A stretch of DNA of 64,000 nt from G963556115 sp963667375. Lineage in GTDB: Bacteria > Planctomycetota > SZUA-567. The stretch covers positions 1,798,001 through 1,862,000 of the forward strand of contig OY763323.1 in assembly GCA_963667375.1 (NCBI GenBank), in the 5' to 3' direction. Below the pieces are notes generated by a model. The model saw nothing but the letters and a program-made list of their open reading frames with translations, was not told the origin of the DNA and did not search any database. Made by a program: the position numbers and the translations under genes. Positions 45,629 to 55,237 of the stretch are shown one piece after another. How positions within the stretch are numbered: position 1 is the first letter of the stretch; every line of letters begins with the position of its first letter.

Positions 45629-46756
45629 ATGAGACAGAGAAGAATCGCCTTGCTTCTGGATATTAAGAGCGATTATGAACATGGTATAGCGCGAGGGGTA
45701 ATCCGTTATTCCAAGGAGGTTGGATCCTGGAAGTTATTTGGCCGGGGCTTCACCCTTGGGGAATTTCTCGATATAAACCAGTGGGAGGGTGATGGTATTA
45801 TCGCCATAGTCCATGGTCATACAGAAGCTGAGGTTTTGCTTAAGAAAGGGGTGCCGGCAGTAGATGTCGCCGGAGCCGCTGATTATGGCTTTTCACGCGT
45901 CACCAATGGGGATTATGATTCCGGTGCTGTTGCCGGCAAGCACCTGTTGGCGTGCGGTTGCACAAATTTCGCTTATTGCGGGGCAAAGGATAAATACTGG
46001 TCACTACGACGGTTCGAAGGTTTTAAAGAGAAGCTGGCCGCTACCGGCATAGCTCTGGAATATTTTGATCTTCCCCTTGAAATCTGGGAAAATCCTGAGA
46101 ACAGCAGTGAGTTGCGTAATTTTCTTGTGGGTCTGAAGAAACCGGTAGGGATCATGGCAGCGAATGATACTATCGGGGTTCGTATAACCGATCTCTGCAA
46201 GGAGGAAGGTATTGTTGTACCGCATGAGGTAGCTGTCGTTGGAGTGGATAATGAGGATGTCCTGTGTGAACTCTCTGATCCTTCGTTGAGCAGTATCCCC
46301 TGTGACTGCGAGCGTATCGGATATGAAGCGGCGCTGGTTCTTGACAGAACGATCGCTGGTGAGCAGCTCAGGCCGGTATCGATAGAAATTCCACCCAAGA
46401 CACTGGTGTTGCGTGCTTCATCAAACACTATTATCACCGATGATGAAATTGTACGTAAATCGGTGCAGTATATTCATGAGAATGCTTTTATGGGAATCAA
46501 TGTTTCCGATGTGGTGCGTAATGCGTCAGTAGGGCGCCGGGCACTTGAAAAACGTTTTCGTGAGGCGCTGTCAACGACTATACATGAAGAGATCAAGACT
46601 ACCAGACTTCAGAAAGCAGTTCACATGCTGCTTGAAAGCACTATCCCGGCCGCGGTAATAGCTGAAGCCTGCGGCTTCAGCTCGCCGCAACGATTTCATG
46701 CGGTATTCATGAAGGAATTCGGGAAGACTCCGATGGATTATCGGGCTGGAAAATAG
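45629..46756 (+). CDS. XylR-type transcriptional regulator (periplasmic-binding-like plus AraC HTH)
   Basis: 375 residues. The N-terminal ~270 residues form a LacI/ribose-binding-like ligand domain without a LacI helix-turn-helix (starts RRIALLLDIKSDYEHGIARG, later VGIMAANDTIGVRI). The C-terminal ~100 residues are an AraC domain (NVSDVVRNASVGRRALEKRF and AEACGFSSPQRFHAVFMKEFG). This architecture is that of E. coli XylR and is abundant in PVC bacteria, where it usually senses a sugar. The symporter gene follows in the same direction after a terminator. GAGGGC lies upstream of the ATG. Confidence 0.92.
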   Translation: MRQRRIALLLDIKSDYEHGIARGVIRYSKEVGSWKLFGRGFTLGEFLDINQWEGDGIIAIVHGHTEAEVLLKKGVPAVDVAGAADYGFSRVTNGDYDSGAVAGKHLLACGCTNFAYCGAKDKYWSLRRFEGFKEKLAATGIALEYFDLPLEIWENPENSSELRNFLVGLKKPVGIMAANDTIGVRITDLCKEEGIVVPHEVAVVGVDNEDVLCELSDPSLSSIPCDCERIGYEAALVLDRTIAGEQLRPVSIEIPPKTLVLRASSNTIITDDEIVRKSVQYIHENAFMGINVSDVVRNASVGRRALEKRFREALSTTIHEEIKTTRLQKAVHMLLESTIPAAVIAEACGFSSPQRFHAVFMKEFGKTPMDYRAGK

Positions 46757-46787
46757 CTGACTCTCTGTTTATATAAAAAATTAATGA

Positions 46788-46830
46788 GCCGTCCCTCAGT
46801 ATACCTAGCGGGTTCTGAGGGCTTTTTTTT
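46788..46830 (+). terminator. Terminator after the XylR-type gene
   Basis: CCCTCAG pairs with CTGAGGG across a 15-base loop, then eight T residues. Confidence 0.82.
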
Positions 46831-46903
46831 ACTTGTAATCGGCGGTCATCTTCTTAAGCTTGTATAAAAAAAGCGGGTTGTCTCAGGCAGGGTGGGGAAA
46901 TTT

Positions 46904-48400
46904 ATGGGGTATATGGATTATATTATTCTTGGCGTGTATCTTGTCGCGGTTACCGTCCTTGGTATTTTCAGCCGACAGAAAGAGCGGACACGTACTGATT
47001 TCTATCTCGCCGGCAGAAGTATGGGGTGGATACCAATCGGGCTGTCGGTGATGGTTACGGCGTTCAGTGTGGTTAATTATATGGCCATTCCAACCGAGGT
47101 GTTTGCAAATGGCTCCTATGTTCTGATATCACTGCCAATCTTCTTTTTGTCGGCTTTTCTGGTCAGCCGCCTGTGGCTGCCGCGACTCTACAGAATGCAG
47201 TTGAGCTCGGTATACTCGTTTTTTCAGGAACGTTTCGATTCACGGGTCCGAATACTTGCCAGCAGTGTGTTTATAATCTGGCGCGTGTTCTGGATGGCTA
47301 CTGCGTTATACGCAGCCGGTATGCTTTTAAGTAAAATTTCGCATACCAATATTTATCTTATTATTCTGATAGCAGGTCTGGCGGCAACCCTTTATACCGG
47401 TATTGGCGGAATGCGCGCGGTTATGTGGACTGATTGCCTGCAGTTTGCAGTGCTCTTTGGCGGAATCATCATTGCTCTAGTACTTGTTCTAGCGGCACAG
47501 GGCTGGGACGACTTTTTTGCTACAGCGGCCGGGGATGGAAAATTCATGCCGTTTTATCCATTTGATCCTGGTTTTTTCAGTCTTGACCCACACTTACGCA
47601 TCGGATTTTTCAGTGGTGTAATTGGAGTTACTGTCGCTTTTCTAACCCGTTATGGTGCGGATCAGGTCGTAGTGCAGCGGTATCTTACCGCCCGCAGTCT
47701 GGCGGACGCGCAGCGTGGTATCTGGCTCAATGCGGCAGCAGCATTTATTGCACTATTGCTTCTGGCGTTATTCGGGGTTGCTATTTATGTTAAGGCTGTA
47801 GCGGCTGGAGTAGTGCCGGCTGGTGGCTTGAATCTAACACCGGTAGCCCAGCGTAAGCTGCTGGCGGTACAGCAGCTTGTTGCGGCAATCAGTAATTTAC
47901 CTGCAGGAGTCTATGGACTGGTGGTATCCGGTTTGCTTGCTGCGACAATGTCAAGTATTGATTCCGGCATCAATGCCTGTTCCAATGCCTGGGAAAACGA
48001 TATTCATCCGTTATTTACCGGTAAAGCTGCCACCGCTACAGGCCTCGGACGATATTCAACATTGGGATTCGGCATAATCTGCACTCTGTTGGGTTTACTG
48101 CTGGTACCACTGGTAGGGTATACCAAGAGCCTTTTTGTCATTGTTAATCAGATTGTAAATGCACTCGGGAGTCCATTACTTGCTCTGTTTATAGCTGGAA
48201 TTTATTGCCGAGGTGTTACGGCTGCGGGGGCATTCTGGGGCGGGGTGTGCGGGTTTGTTTTTTCGGTATTGTTCAGTTTGACTTATAATGGTCTGGCTTT
48301 GCATTACTATGCTGTGGTCAATCTTATTGTGACTTTATTCTGTATTATTACTGTAAGTATGGTATATAAAATTATCCGGGGTGATACGGTTTTTAAATGA
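46904..48400 (+). CDS. Sodium/solute symporter (SSS family)
   Basis: About 498 residues, 13 transmembrane helices expected. DFYLAGRSMGWIPIGLSVM, GGMRAVMWTDCLQF (the Na+-related SSS region) and ATMSSIDSGINACSNAWEND are typical. It belongs to the SGLT-like branch by these motifs and may import a sugar or sugar acid; ligand not determinable. Adjacent to a sugar-type regulator. ATG at 46904 is used; GTG at 46892 and ATG at 46913 are also possible. Confidence 0.92.
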   Translation: MGYMDYIILGVYLVAVTVLGIFSRQKERTRTDFYLAGRSMGWIPIGLSVMVTAFSVVNYMAIPTEVFANGSYVLISLPIFFLSAFLVSRLWLPRLYRMQLSSVYSFFQERFDSRVRILASSVFIIWRVFWMATALYAAGMLLSKISHTNIYLIILIAGLAATLYTGIGGMRAVMWTDCLQFAVLFGGIIIALVLVLAAQGWDDFFATAAGDGKFMPFYPFDPGFFSLDPHLRIGFFSGVIGVTVAFLTRYGADQVVVQRYLTARSLADAQRGIWLNAAAAFIALLLLALFGVAIYVKAVAAGVVPAGGLNLTPVAQRKLLAVQQLVAAISNLPAGVYGLVVSGLLAATMSSIDSGINACSNAWENDIHPLFTGKAATATGLGRYSTLGFGIICTLLGLLLVPLVGYTKSLFVIVNQIVNALGSPLLALFIAGIYCRGVTAAGAFWGGVCGFVFSVLFSLTYNGLALHYYAVVNLIVTLFCIITVSMVYKIIRGDTVFK

Positions 48401-48429
48401 TATTTATTTTCTTCCAGTCTTGATTTAAC

Positions 48430-48457
48430 TTGTTGAAAAATACAATTATGTTATTAT
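48430..48457 (+). promoter_or_regulatory. Possible promoter of the SBP-GGDEF gene
   Basis: TTGTTG (48430-48435), 16-bp spacer, TATTAT (48452-48457), about 40 bases before the start codon. Confidence 0.45.
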
Positions 48458-48495
48458 GGTTGTAGTTCAAAAAACACTTGCAGGTATATCAGGTT

Positions 48496-50301
48496 ATGAG
48501 AAAATTATTTTTGCCGTTGATTATAATTTTATTTGCCGGTTCTATATTTGCCGCAGATACTGCTATTACACTTACGCAGCCAGATAGAGACTGGATTGCG
48601 CGGGGGCATACGGTTCGGGTTCGCGTAGGCAATTGGCCTCCTTATCAGATTCATGACGGTGCTAAGCTTACAGGCGTTTCTGTTGATTATATTCGCGCAA
48701 TTTTCGAAAAACACGGGATTGAATATAAGCTGATTTCTTCCGATGATATTCCGTGGAAAGAGGCGCTTGCCGATATAGGTATCAATCGTAAAATAGATCT
48801 TCTGTTAACCGCCAAACAGACGCCGCAGCGGCAGAAGCATATGCTGTTCACTTATGATTATATCTTCCCGCCACTGGTAATATTCACCCGTAGCAGTATC
48901 AATGATATCCATGATCTGTCAGACCTTAAAGGAAGAACAGTTGCTGTAGAAGAGAATTATGTGGTGCAGAGCGATCTGGCACGAAATTTTCCTGATATAA
49001 AACTGGAAGTGATCAGTGGAGTTAATACTACTCCCAGAGCGCTGCAAGCGGTATCCGCCTCCAAAGCTGATGCTTATGTTGGAAATATTACGACAGGAGT
49101 GTTTTTTATCGAGGCTCTTGATCTGCATAATCTGAAGGTTGTGGGTGGAACTTCTTTTGGTAATAACAATAATGCTATGGCGGTTCGAAGTGACTGGCCT
49201 GAGCTGGTATCGATAATAAATAAATCACTTGACAGTTTTTCTATGAAATTCAAGAGTGATGTGATAAGTAAGTATTACAGCGTAAAGGTTGATAATGGTG
49301 TAGATTATAATGATATCACCTTCTGGGTGGCTTTGACTGCGGTGATCTTCAGCGGGATTCTTTTTTATGTGATTTTCATGAACCGAAAGCTTGCATTTGA
49401 GATAAAACAACGCCAGGAAGCTGAAAATGAGGTTAATAAGTATCTTAGTATTATTGATGAGAATGTAATAGCGATTACGCTTAATTCCAGTGGTATTATT
49501 ATTGCCGCGTCTTCGGCATATTGCCGGGTGAGTGAGATGGACAGAGAGTCAATAATCGGCAGACATTTTCGTGAAGTCTGGAGTGAAAGTATGCCGGATA
49601 AAATTCATGATGAAGTCATGGCATCTATCAGGGGTAATCGTGAGTGGCATGGTGAGGTCGAAAAACGCACCGGTCATGGTGGATCTTTCTGGGCTAAGGT
49701 TACGCTCTCACCAAAGTATGACCGTAATGGTAAATGTCTGGGATATGTGTCGATTGCTCAGGATATAACCGCCCGCAAGCTAGTGGAAAAATTATCAGTT
49801 ACAGATAAACTCACCGGTATTAACAATCGGTTGAAGCTTGATGATATCTTCAGCTATGAAATTGAGAAAAGCCGCCGCTACAGGCATATATTCTCGGTTA
49901 TAATGATAGATGTTGATGATTTCAAGGATATCAATGATACTTATGGTCATCAGGCAGGTGATAATGTTCTGAAGCTGATCGCTGCGATTCTCAAGGAGAA
50001 TACCCGTTCGGTGGATACAGTGGGACGCTGGGGCGGTGATGAGTTCATGCTGATATGTCCAGAGACCAGTCTGAACTGTGCCAGGACGATAGCTGAGAAG
50101 ATTCGTCTTCTTGTCTGTAACTGTCAGTTTCCTGAAGTTGGAACACGTACTGTCTCTATCGGCTTTGCATGCTTTATGGATGATGATACGCTGGAGAGCC
50201 TGCTGGAACGGGCTGATAAGGCGCTGTATATGGCAAAGAAAAATGGTAAGAATAAGGTTGCTGCTTCTTCATTAACGACGCAGAATGTTGTAAAGAAATA
50301 A
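48496..50301 (+). CDS. Membrane diguanylate cyclase with periplasmic SBP_bac_3 sensor
   Basis: About 601 residues. Signal peptide (MRKLFLPLIIILFAG), a periplasmic binding-protein-3 domain (VRVRVGNWPPYQIHDGAKLTG, GVSVDYIRAIFEKHG), a transmembrane helix near residues 275-300, one PAS domain and a GGDEF domain (RWGGDEF, I-site RSVD five residues before). Predicted to couple an extracellular small ligand to c-di-GMP synthesis. Start ATG at 48496 begins the signal peptide; the TTG at 48478 is an upstream alternative. Its sensor type matches the hybrid kinase at 2-5 kb. Confidence 0.9.
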   Translation: MRKLFLPLIIILFAGSIFAADTAITLTQPDRDWIARGHTVRVRVGNWPPYQIHDGAKLTGVSVDYIRAIFEKHGIEYKLISSDDIPWKEALADIGINRKIDLLLTAKQTPQRQKHMLFTYDYIFPPLVIFTRSSINDIHDLSDLKGRTVAVEENYVVQSDLARNFPDIKLEVISGVNTTPRALQAVSASKADAYVGNITTGVFFIEALDLHNLKVVGGTSFGNNNNAMAVRSDWPELVSIINKSLDSFSMKFKSDVISKYYSVKVDNGVDYNDITFWVALTAVIFSGILFYVIFMNRKLAFEIKQRQEAENEVNKYLSIIDENVIAITLNSSGIIIAASSAYCRVSEMDRESIIGRHFREVWSESMPDKIHDEVMASIRGNREWHGEVEKRTGHGGSFWAKVTLSPKYDRNGKCLGYVSIAQDITARKLVEKLSVTDKLTGINNRLKLDDIFSYEIEKSRRYRHIFSVIMIDVDDFKDINDTYGHQAGDNVLKLIAAILKENTRSVDTVGRWGGDEFMLICPETSLNCARTIAEKIRLLVCNCQFPEVGTRTVSIGFACFMDDDTLESLLERADKALYMAKKNGKNKVAASSLTTQNVVKK

Positions 50302-50329
50302 TTTTCGGTGAATTTATCGGTGCTTGAAA

Positions 50330-50360
50330 TTAAGCGGAGACAAGGGCTGTCTCCGCTTAA
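50330..50360. terminator. Hairpin between convergent GGDEF and TRAP genes
   Basis: Thirteen-base perfect stem (50330-50342 with 50348-50360). The T-run is poor on both strands, so termination is plausible but not certain. Confidence 0.6.
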
Positions 50361-50383
50361 GCTATTGGTAATAACTTTTGGGG

Positions 50384-52549
50384 TTATACTGGTGGAAAGC
50401 GCATGCGGATCCAGTCTCGAAGTTTGGAATTGTCAGCTCGGATATTCTTCCATAAAAGCTGACTGAGTACGAATACAGCTAGCAGTACTACGGCAACAAG
50501 ATTCCATTGTGTTCGGTCCAGGAAGGTAAAATGACGCATTGCATAATCCGGCCAGGCAAAGATAACACAAGGTATTATCAGCAGAATATATTCATAGAGC
50601 TGGTACCATCTGATTTCGGTGATACAGAAACGTTGAGTGATGACGCAGAATATCAGCATGGTCAGCATCGCCGCCAGGAAGATGTAGGTGATTGTCCAGA
50701 AGCCTTCAATATTTATCCAGCTGCCGTTATCAAGCTTGAGAAGCAGAAATTCGGTATTGAAGACGAACATGAAGGGTAGGACTGCGGTTCTGAGGTCATA
50801 GGTGAAGCCTTGAAGTCCGGTTTTAAGCGGATTACTTCTGGCGATAGCCGCTGCCGCATAGGCTGCAAGGCCGACCGGAGGTGTGTCGTCAGCAAGTATA
50901 CCGAAGTAGAAAACGAAGAGGTGTGCAGCGAGCATCGGCAGGAGTATTCCGGAATCGCCGGCGAGCTGGGTTATGATACCGGCGGTCAGCGAGGCCATAA
51001 CTATATAGGTTGCTGTCGTCGGGAGTCCCATACCGAGTATCAGCGAGGCTACACCTGAGAGCAGCAGAATAAGTATAATGCTGTTATTTGCAAAATGGTC
51101 TACAGCATCGACAATAAGCTGGCCTGAACCCATAGTGACGGAACCGACTATAATTCCTGCGGCTGCTACTGCAACACCGATAGTGATCATGTTGCGTGCC
51201 CCGCTTATCATGCTGCTTACAAGCTCGGAGACAGACTTTCTGAGTCCGGCTTTCAGTCCGCCTTTATGCTCGATGATACATTTATAGCAGTTACGGATAA
51301 CTATCAATACGCAGAGGAAAATAATTGCTCTGAAGGCGGCCATTTCTGGTGAGTGGCGCTGGATAATAAGTTCAAAGAGCATCATTGCGATTGGCAGCAG
51401 AAAATGCAGGCCTGAGAGCAGGGTCTCCATAAAATTTGGCAGTTCTTCCTTGGGCAGACCTTTCAGTCCGAGTTTGCAGGCTTCAAGATGGGTTATGTAT
51501 ATCAGGGCGATATATGAGACAACAGCCGGAATAAAGGCTGCCCGCAGTACTTCAAAGTAAGTCAGGCTGCAGTACTCGGCAATAATAAAGGCTGCTGCAC
51601 CCATTATCGGCGGCATAAGCTGACCATTAGTACTGGCTGCGACCTCTACCGCCGCCGCTTTTTCAGCTGGATATCCGGTCTTTTTCATTAGCGGTATGGT
51701 GAACATCCCGGTAGTTACGGTATTGGCAATGCTTGAGCCTGACACCATACCGGTCAGACCGCTGGCCAGAACCGCCGCTTTTGCCGGCCCTCCACGGTAA
51801 CGTCCGAGTAAACTGTAGGCGAGATTAACAAAGAATTCTCCGCCACCTGATTTTTCCAGAATTGAACCGAAGAGTACGAACAGAAAGACCATGTTGGCCG
51901 AGACGTCCAGTGGAATTCCGAATACGCCTTCGGTACCGATTGCGAGTTTACTTATGATATAGGGTACACTTCTGGCTCGGAACTGCATGGCGTCCGGGAT
52001 GAATGAGGCTTGAGCAAAATTACAGTAAAGCATGAAGAGCAGTGCCAGAATAGCCAGCGGCCAGCCCAGAGCCCGTCTGCAGCCCTCCAGCAGCAGGATA
52101 ATAATTCCTCCACCCATAATCAGATCCAGTGTTGTCGGGTTTCCCATACGCTCGGCTATTTCTTCATAGTATAGCACCATGTACATAGTGCAACTGACGG
52201 CTAGAAGTGCGAAGACAACGTCTATTAGCGGTAGTTTGTCGGTGCTCCATAAGCATCTTAGATGGCGTGGTTTTAACTTCTTCAGCATGGGGAAGGAAAG
52301 GAAAGCCAGAGCCAGAGCAAAGGCAAGGTGGATTGCACGTATAAAAGAACTGTTCAGAAGCAGAAATTCCGGCAGCGAGAGCTGGAAGATTGTCCAGCAG
52401 AGCGCTACTGCGCCGGTTATCCACTTTACTGTGCCTTTATGTTTGCGAGCAACACTTTCATGTTCTTCAAGTATGCTCTCGGCTGTGGCACTATGGGAAA
52501 AGTTATCATCGGAATCAAAATAATGATTGTCTGGGTGTTGCTTATTCAT
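50384..52549 (-). CDS. TRAP transporter fused 4TM/12TM permease (TAXI type)
   Basis: 721 residues, about 17-18 transmembrane helices. The small (4TM) and large (12TM) TRAP subunits are fused, as is usual for TAXI systems. The large-subunit signature appears around SGLTGMVSGSSIANTVTTG and ANTVTTGMFTIPLMKKTGYP, followed by GMGLPTTATYIVMASL and DDTPPVGLAAYAAAAIA. Its periplasmic TAXI receptor is encoded just upstream, separated by a hairpin. Likely Na+- or H+-coupled uptake of an organic acid or amino acid. Confidence 0.93.
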   Translation of the reverse strand: MNKQHPDNHYFDSDDNFSHSATAESILEEHESVARKHKGTVKWITGAVALCWTIFQLSLPEFLLLNSSFIRAIHLAFALALAFLSFPMLKKLKPRHLRCLWSTDKLPLIDVVFALLAVSCTMYMVLYYEEIAERMGNPTTLDLIMGGGIIILLLEGCRRALGWPLAILALLFMLYCNFAQASFIPDAMQFRARSVPYIISKLAIGTEGVFGIPLDVSANMVFLFVLFGSILEKSGGGEFFVNLAYSLLGRYRGGPAKAAVLASGLTGMVSGSSIANTVTTGMFTIPLMKKTGYPAEKAAAVEVAASTNGQLMPPIMGAAAFIIAEYCSLTYFEVLRAAFIPAVVSYIALIYITHLEACKLGLKGLPKEELPNFMETLLSGLHFLLPIAMMLFELIIQRHSPEMAAFRAIIFLCVLIVIRNCYKCIIEHKGGLKAGLRKSVSELVSSMISGARNMITIGVAVAAAGIIVGSVTMGSGQLIVDAVDHFANNSIILILLLSGVASLILGMGLPTTATYIVMASLTAGIITQLAGDSGILLPMLAAHLFVFYFGILADDTPPVGLAAYAAAAIARSNPLKTGLQGFTYDLRTAVLPFMFVFNTEFLLLKLDNGSWINIEGFWTITYIFLAAMLTMLIFCVITQRFCITEIRWYQLYEYILLIIPCVIFAWPDYAMRHFTFLDRTQWNLVAVVLLAVFVLSQLLWKNIRADNSKLRDWIRMRFPPV

Positions 52550-52627
52550 AATATCTGCGTTTTCTCTTGCCTGAATAGATACTCCTCATGGTTTGATAGC
52601 GTGAGTCTTCTATTGATTAGTAATTAA

Positions 52628-52661
52628 TACCGGGATAGATTAGTCAGAATCTATCCCGGTA
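52628..52661 (-). terminator. Hairpin between TAXI receptor and permease genes
   Basis: Perfect 14-bp stem (52628-52641 with 52648-52661), 6-base loop, followed on the minus strand by TTAATTA. Probably a partial terminator or transcript stabiliser favouring the receptor. Confidence 0.65.
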
Positions 52662-52673
52662 CAGGTGAAAAAG

Positions 52674-53645
52674 TTATTTGATTAATCCGGCTTCTTTATA
52701 GTATTTTTCAGCTCCTGAGTGATACGGTGCTGATTTACCGGCTGTCGCCATAGTTGCAGGGTCCAGATTGGCAAGTGCCGGGTGAAGTTTGCGTAGCTTG
52801 TCAACATTTGCAATTACAGCTTTGGTTATTTGGTAAATAGTGTCTTCGCTCTCATTTTCGGAGCATACTATGGTTGTCAGCATACCGATACTGTCAACAG
52901 TCTCACCCTTATTGGTCATATTAGGATAGAGCTTTTTGACCGGAATAGCAGTCTTTGCAAAGTAAGGCATAGGTTCGATGAGTTTATATATTTTTTCACC
53001 GGTAATAGGTACGATGTGTACCTTGCGCTTTCCGGCAGATGCTTCCTTAAATGAACCGGCAGGATGACCTACAGTGTAGAAGTAGGCATCAATTCTTCCG
53101 TCCTGCAGCATTTTTGCACATTCCGCGGCTTTGAGTCCTTCAGCCTTGATATCTTTTTCAGGGTCAATTCCGATAGCGTTTAGAATCTGGATCGCATTGT
53201 TGCGCTGCCCCGAACCGGGGTTTCCGATATTGACGACCTTGCCCTTCAAGTCTTCTAGAGAATTTATATTTGCATCATCCGCTGCAACAAGTGTAACGAC
53301 CTCGGGATGCAGTGAAAACAGGAAGCGCAGTGACTGCTGAGGTTTTCCCTTCCACTCGCCGATACCGGTATAAGCCTGGAACTGTCTGTCAGACTGAGCG
53401 TAGCCAAGGTTGAGCTCACCTGAAAGAACATTGTTGATATTATATACGGAACCGCCTGTAGACTCTACAGAGGCTCTGACCTTCTTTTCAGTAGCATCAT
53501 TGATGATTCTGGCAATAGCGCCGCCTGTTGGGTAGTATACACCGGTAACACCGCCGGTGCCGATAGTAATGAATTCTGCGGCAGTTGCAGGTAGAGCAAT
53601 GGCTAGTAAGCACAATGCAATCACTAGTGATGAGAGATACTTCAT
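52674..53645 (-). CDS. TAXI family TRAP transporter periplasmic receptor
   Basis: About 323 residues. Signal peptide MKYLSSLVIALCLLAIALPATAA. The TAXI motif follows: ITIGTGGVTGVYYPTGGAIA, then LNLGYAQSD and VVNIGNPGSGQRNNAIQIL. Start ATG at 53645 is fixed by AAGGAG upstream and by the signal peptide; the frame runs open to 53747 without a supported start. It captures ligand for the fused permease. Confidence 0.94.
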   Translation of the reverse strand: MKYLSSLVIALCLLAIALPATAAEFITIGTGGVTGVYYPTGGAIARIINDATEKKVRASVESTGGSVYNINNVLSGELNLGYAQSDRQFQAYTGIGEWKGKPQQSLRFLFSLHPEVVTLVAADDANINSLEDLKGKVVNIGNPGSGQRNNAIQILNAIGIDPEKDIKAEGLKAAECAKMLQDGRIDAYFYTVGHPAGSFKEASAGKRKVHIVPITGEKIYKLIEPMPYFAKTAIPVKKLYPNMTNKGETVDSIGMLTTIVCSENESEDTIYQITKAVIANVDKLRKLHPALANLDPATMATAGKSAPYHSGAEKYYKEAGLIK

Positions 53646-54210
53646 TTTGAGCTCCTTTATTATATAAAATGGCACACAAAAATGGGAATATACCCTGTAA
53701 TCCTGAGTATTAATATCACAATTGTAATTAATTAAACTTAAACACACATTTTTATAAGTTGTAATTTGATTATGTTGTAAGCCGCGTTATCAGCAAGTAA
53801 TGAGCTACGCATACTGGTTGAATTATGTATAATTCAGTGTTTATATCATTGCCTGTGGTGCATAATTGGACAATATTGTGCCGGAGAATCTGTTACCGGC
53901 GAGTATTTATGGTGAGTCTAAAAATACCGCATAATCTTAAGTGATAACAAAAATTTTGTCAAGCAGTTTTCGACAGTTGGATTCTCAAGCGATTGTCTTG
54001 TGATATGGGATAATGAGTTGATCGATTTTAGTTTGAGTGGTGAATGAGTAGTTTTTTACTGATTTAGAAGGGTAATTTTTAGGTATATATGAGAATATGA
54101 TCACTGAAAAAATTGAGGATAAGTATGAAAAAATAATATTATTATTAGAAAAACTTACGGTGGATATACAAATAAAGTGAAAATTGCTGACTATCCTAAT
54201 GTCTATAATA
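53646..54210. other. AT-rich intergenic region upstream of TRAP genes
   Basis: About 560 bases with no supported gene. Presumably holds the TRAP promoter; none can be picked with confidence. Confidence 0.4.
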
Positions 54211-54248
54211 AAATACGCAGAATAGAATGGACTCTATTCTGCGTATTT
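54211..54248 (-). terminator. Terminator after the DUF445 gene
   Basis: Perfect 16-bp stem (54211-54226 with 54233-54248), 6-base loop, with TTATTATA following on the minus strand. Confidence 0.75.
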
Positions 54249-54302
54249 AAATAATGCTGACCGCGGAAAACAGTGGCTTTGCGAAGTGCGGGGCTGCGGT
54301 TT

Positions 54303-54938
54303 TTAACAAAAAGTGAAGATAATGGACTGAATTATTCCGATTATGAATCCGAGGACACCGCCTATGATTTCAATAAACTTGAATTCGCTGCGCATGACGC
54401 TGAATAGGATCTCTTCTATACGGGAACTGTCAAATGACTCAACCTTTTCTCTGACAAGTTCGCTGAATACGACGCGTGACTCAAGTTCACTTGCGGCTTT
54501 TTCAAAGAATTCCGGTACCATCCCCTCAAGTTCTTCCATCAGTACCGCTTTGATCTTTTTTTTGAGGTCCTCACTGAGGAATGCGCCGATCATCGGGTTG
54601 ATGGTGCCGATGCGGTTGTTGATGAAATCGTCAATTTTGTTACTGGCAATATCAATAAAGCCTTTATGAAAAGATTCATCATTTATTACCTTTTGCAGAT
54701 CTTCATGGGAGATCAGGTTTTTTTCAATGGTTTTACCGAGGTTTTCCGCGAGAGCCTTCTGGCGTTTTGGAAAGATGCCCTGTATGGTGAAAAGCAGCAG
54801 ATTAAGCGGTCGCTTCGGTCTGAATAGCATCTTGACGGCAATATAGTTTGTAAGCCAGCCGATAATGGCGCAGATAAAAGGGGCTAAAATAAATTTCCAG
54901 TTTGCCAGCAGTGCGGTAAGCAGCGAATCTTCAGGCAT
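54303..54938 (-). CDS. DUF445 family membrane protein
   Basis: About 211 residues, membrane-anchored at both ends with a helical middle. The family motif WLTNYIAVKMLFRPKRP follows the first transmembrane helix. The C-terminal helix is GGVLGFIIGIIQSIIF. This is the short form of the family. DUF445 proteins have no settled function. Start ATG at 54938 has AGG ten bases upstream; an in-frame ATG at 54977 is less likely. Confidence 0.85.
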   Translation of the reverse strand: MPEDSLLTALLANWKFILAPFICAIIGWLTNYIAVKMLFRPKRPLNLLLFTIQGIFPKRQKALAENLGKTIEKNLISHEDLQKVINDESFHKGFIDIASNKIDDFINNRIGTINPMIGAFLSEDLKKKIKAVLMEELEGMVPEFFEKAASELESRVVFSELVREKVESFDSSRIEEILFSVMRSEFKFIEIIGGVLGFIIGIIQSIIFTFC

Positions 54939-54981
54939 TTTGACGGTACCTTTGGTCTTTTCAATTAGAAATAACAAATAA

Positions 54982-55014
54982 ATAATACTCGCTAGGATAA
55001 CTAGCGAGTATTAT
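54982..55014 (-). terminator. tRNA-Ser terminator
   Basis: Perfect 14-bp stem (54982-54995 with 55001-55014), 5-base loop, then TTATTTGTT on the minus strand. Confidence 0.85.
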
Positions 55015-55020
55015 AATAAC

Positions 55021-55110
55021 TGGCGGAGAGGACTGGATTTGAACCAGCGGAAGTCCTAAAACTTCACGGGCTTAGCAAGCCCGCGCATTAAACCGCTCTG
55101 CCACCTCTCC
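55021..55110 (-). tRNA. tRNA-Ser (anticodon GCU)
   Basis: Ninety bases including encoded CCA. Acceptor GGAGAGG pairs with CCTCTCC. The anticodon loop TTGCTAA carries GCT, reading AGC/AGU. There is a long variable arm, as in serine tRNAs, and a T-loop GGTTCAAATCC. Flanked by its own promoter and terminator. Confidence 0.97.
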
Positions 55111-55131
55111 ACTTCAAACTCATGAGTTAAT

Positions 55132-55159
55132 ATAATATAACTATCACCAGTAATGTCAA
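55132..55159 (-). promoter_or_regulatory. tRNA-Ser promoter
   Basis: Minus strand: TTGACA (55154-55159), 16-bp spacer, TATTAT (55132-55137), 21 bases before the tRNA 5' end. Confidence 0.8.
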
Positions 55160-55185
55160 TAAGTATTATGGCTTTTTTCTGATTA

Positions 55186-55215
55186 AATTTCCCTGTCCGT
55201 CTGAACAGGGAAATT
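55186..55215 (-). terminator. Hairpin after azoR
   Basis: Eleven-base stem (55186-55196 with 55205-55215), 8-base loop. The T-run is weak on the minus strand. Confidence 0.55.
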
Positions 55216-55237
55216 CATTATTTAACACTATAATATT

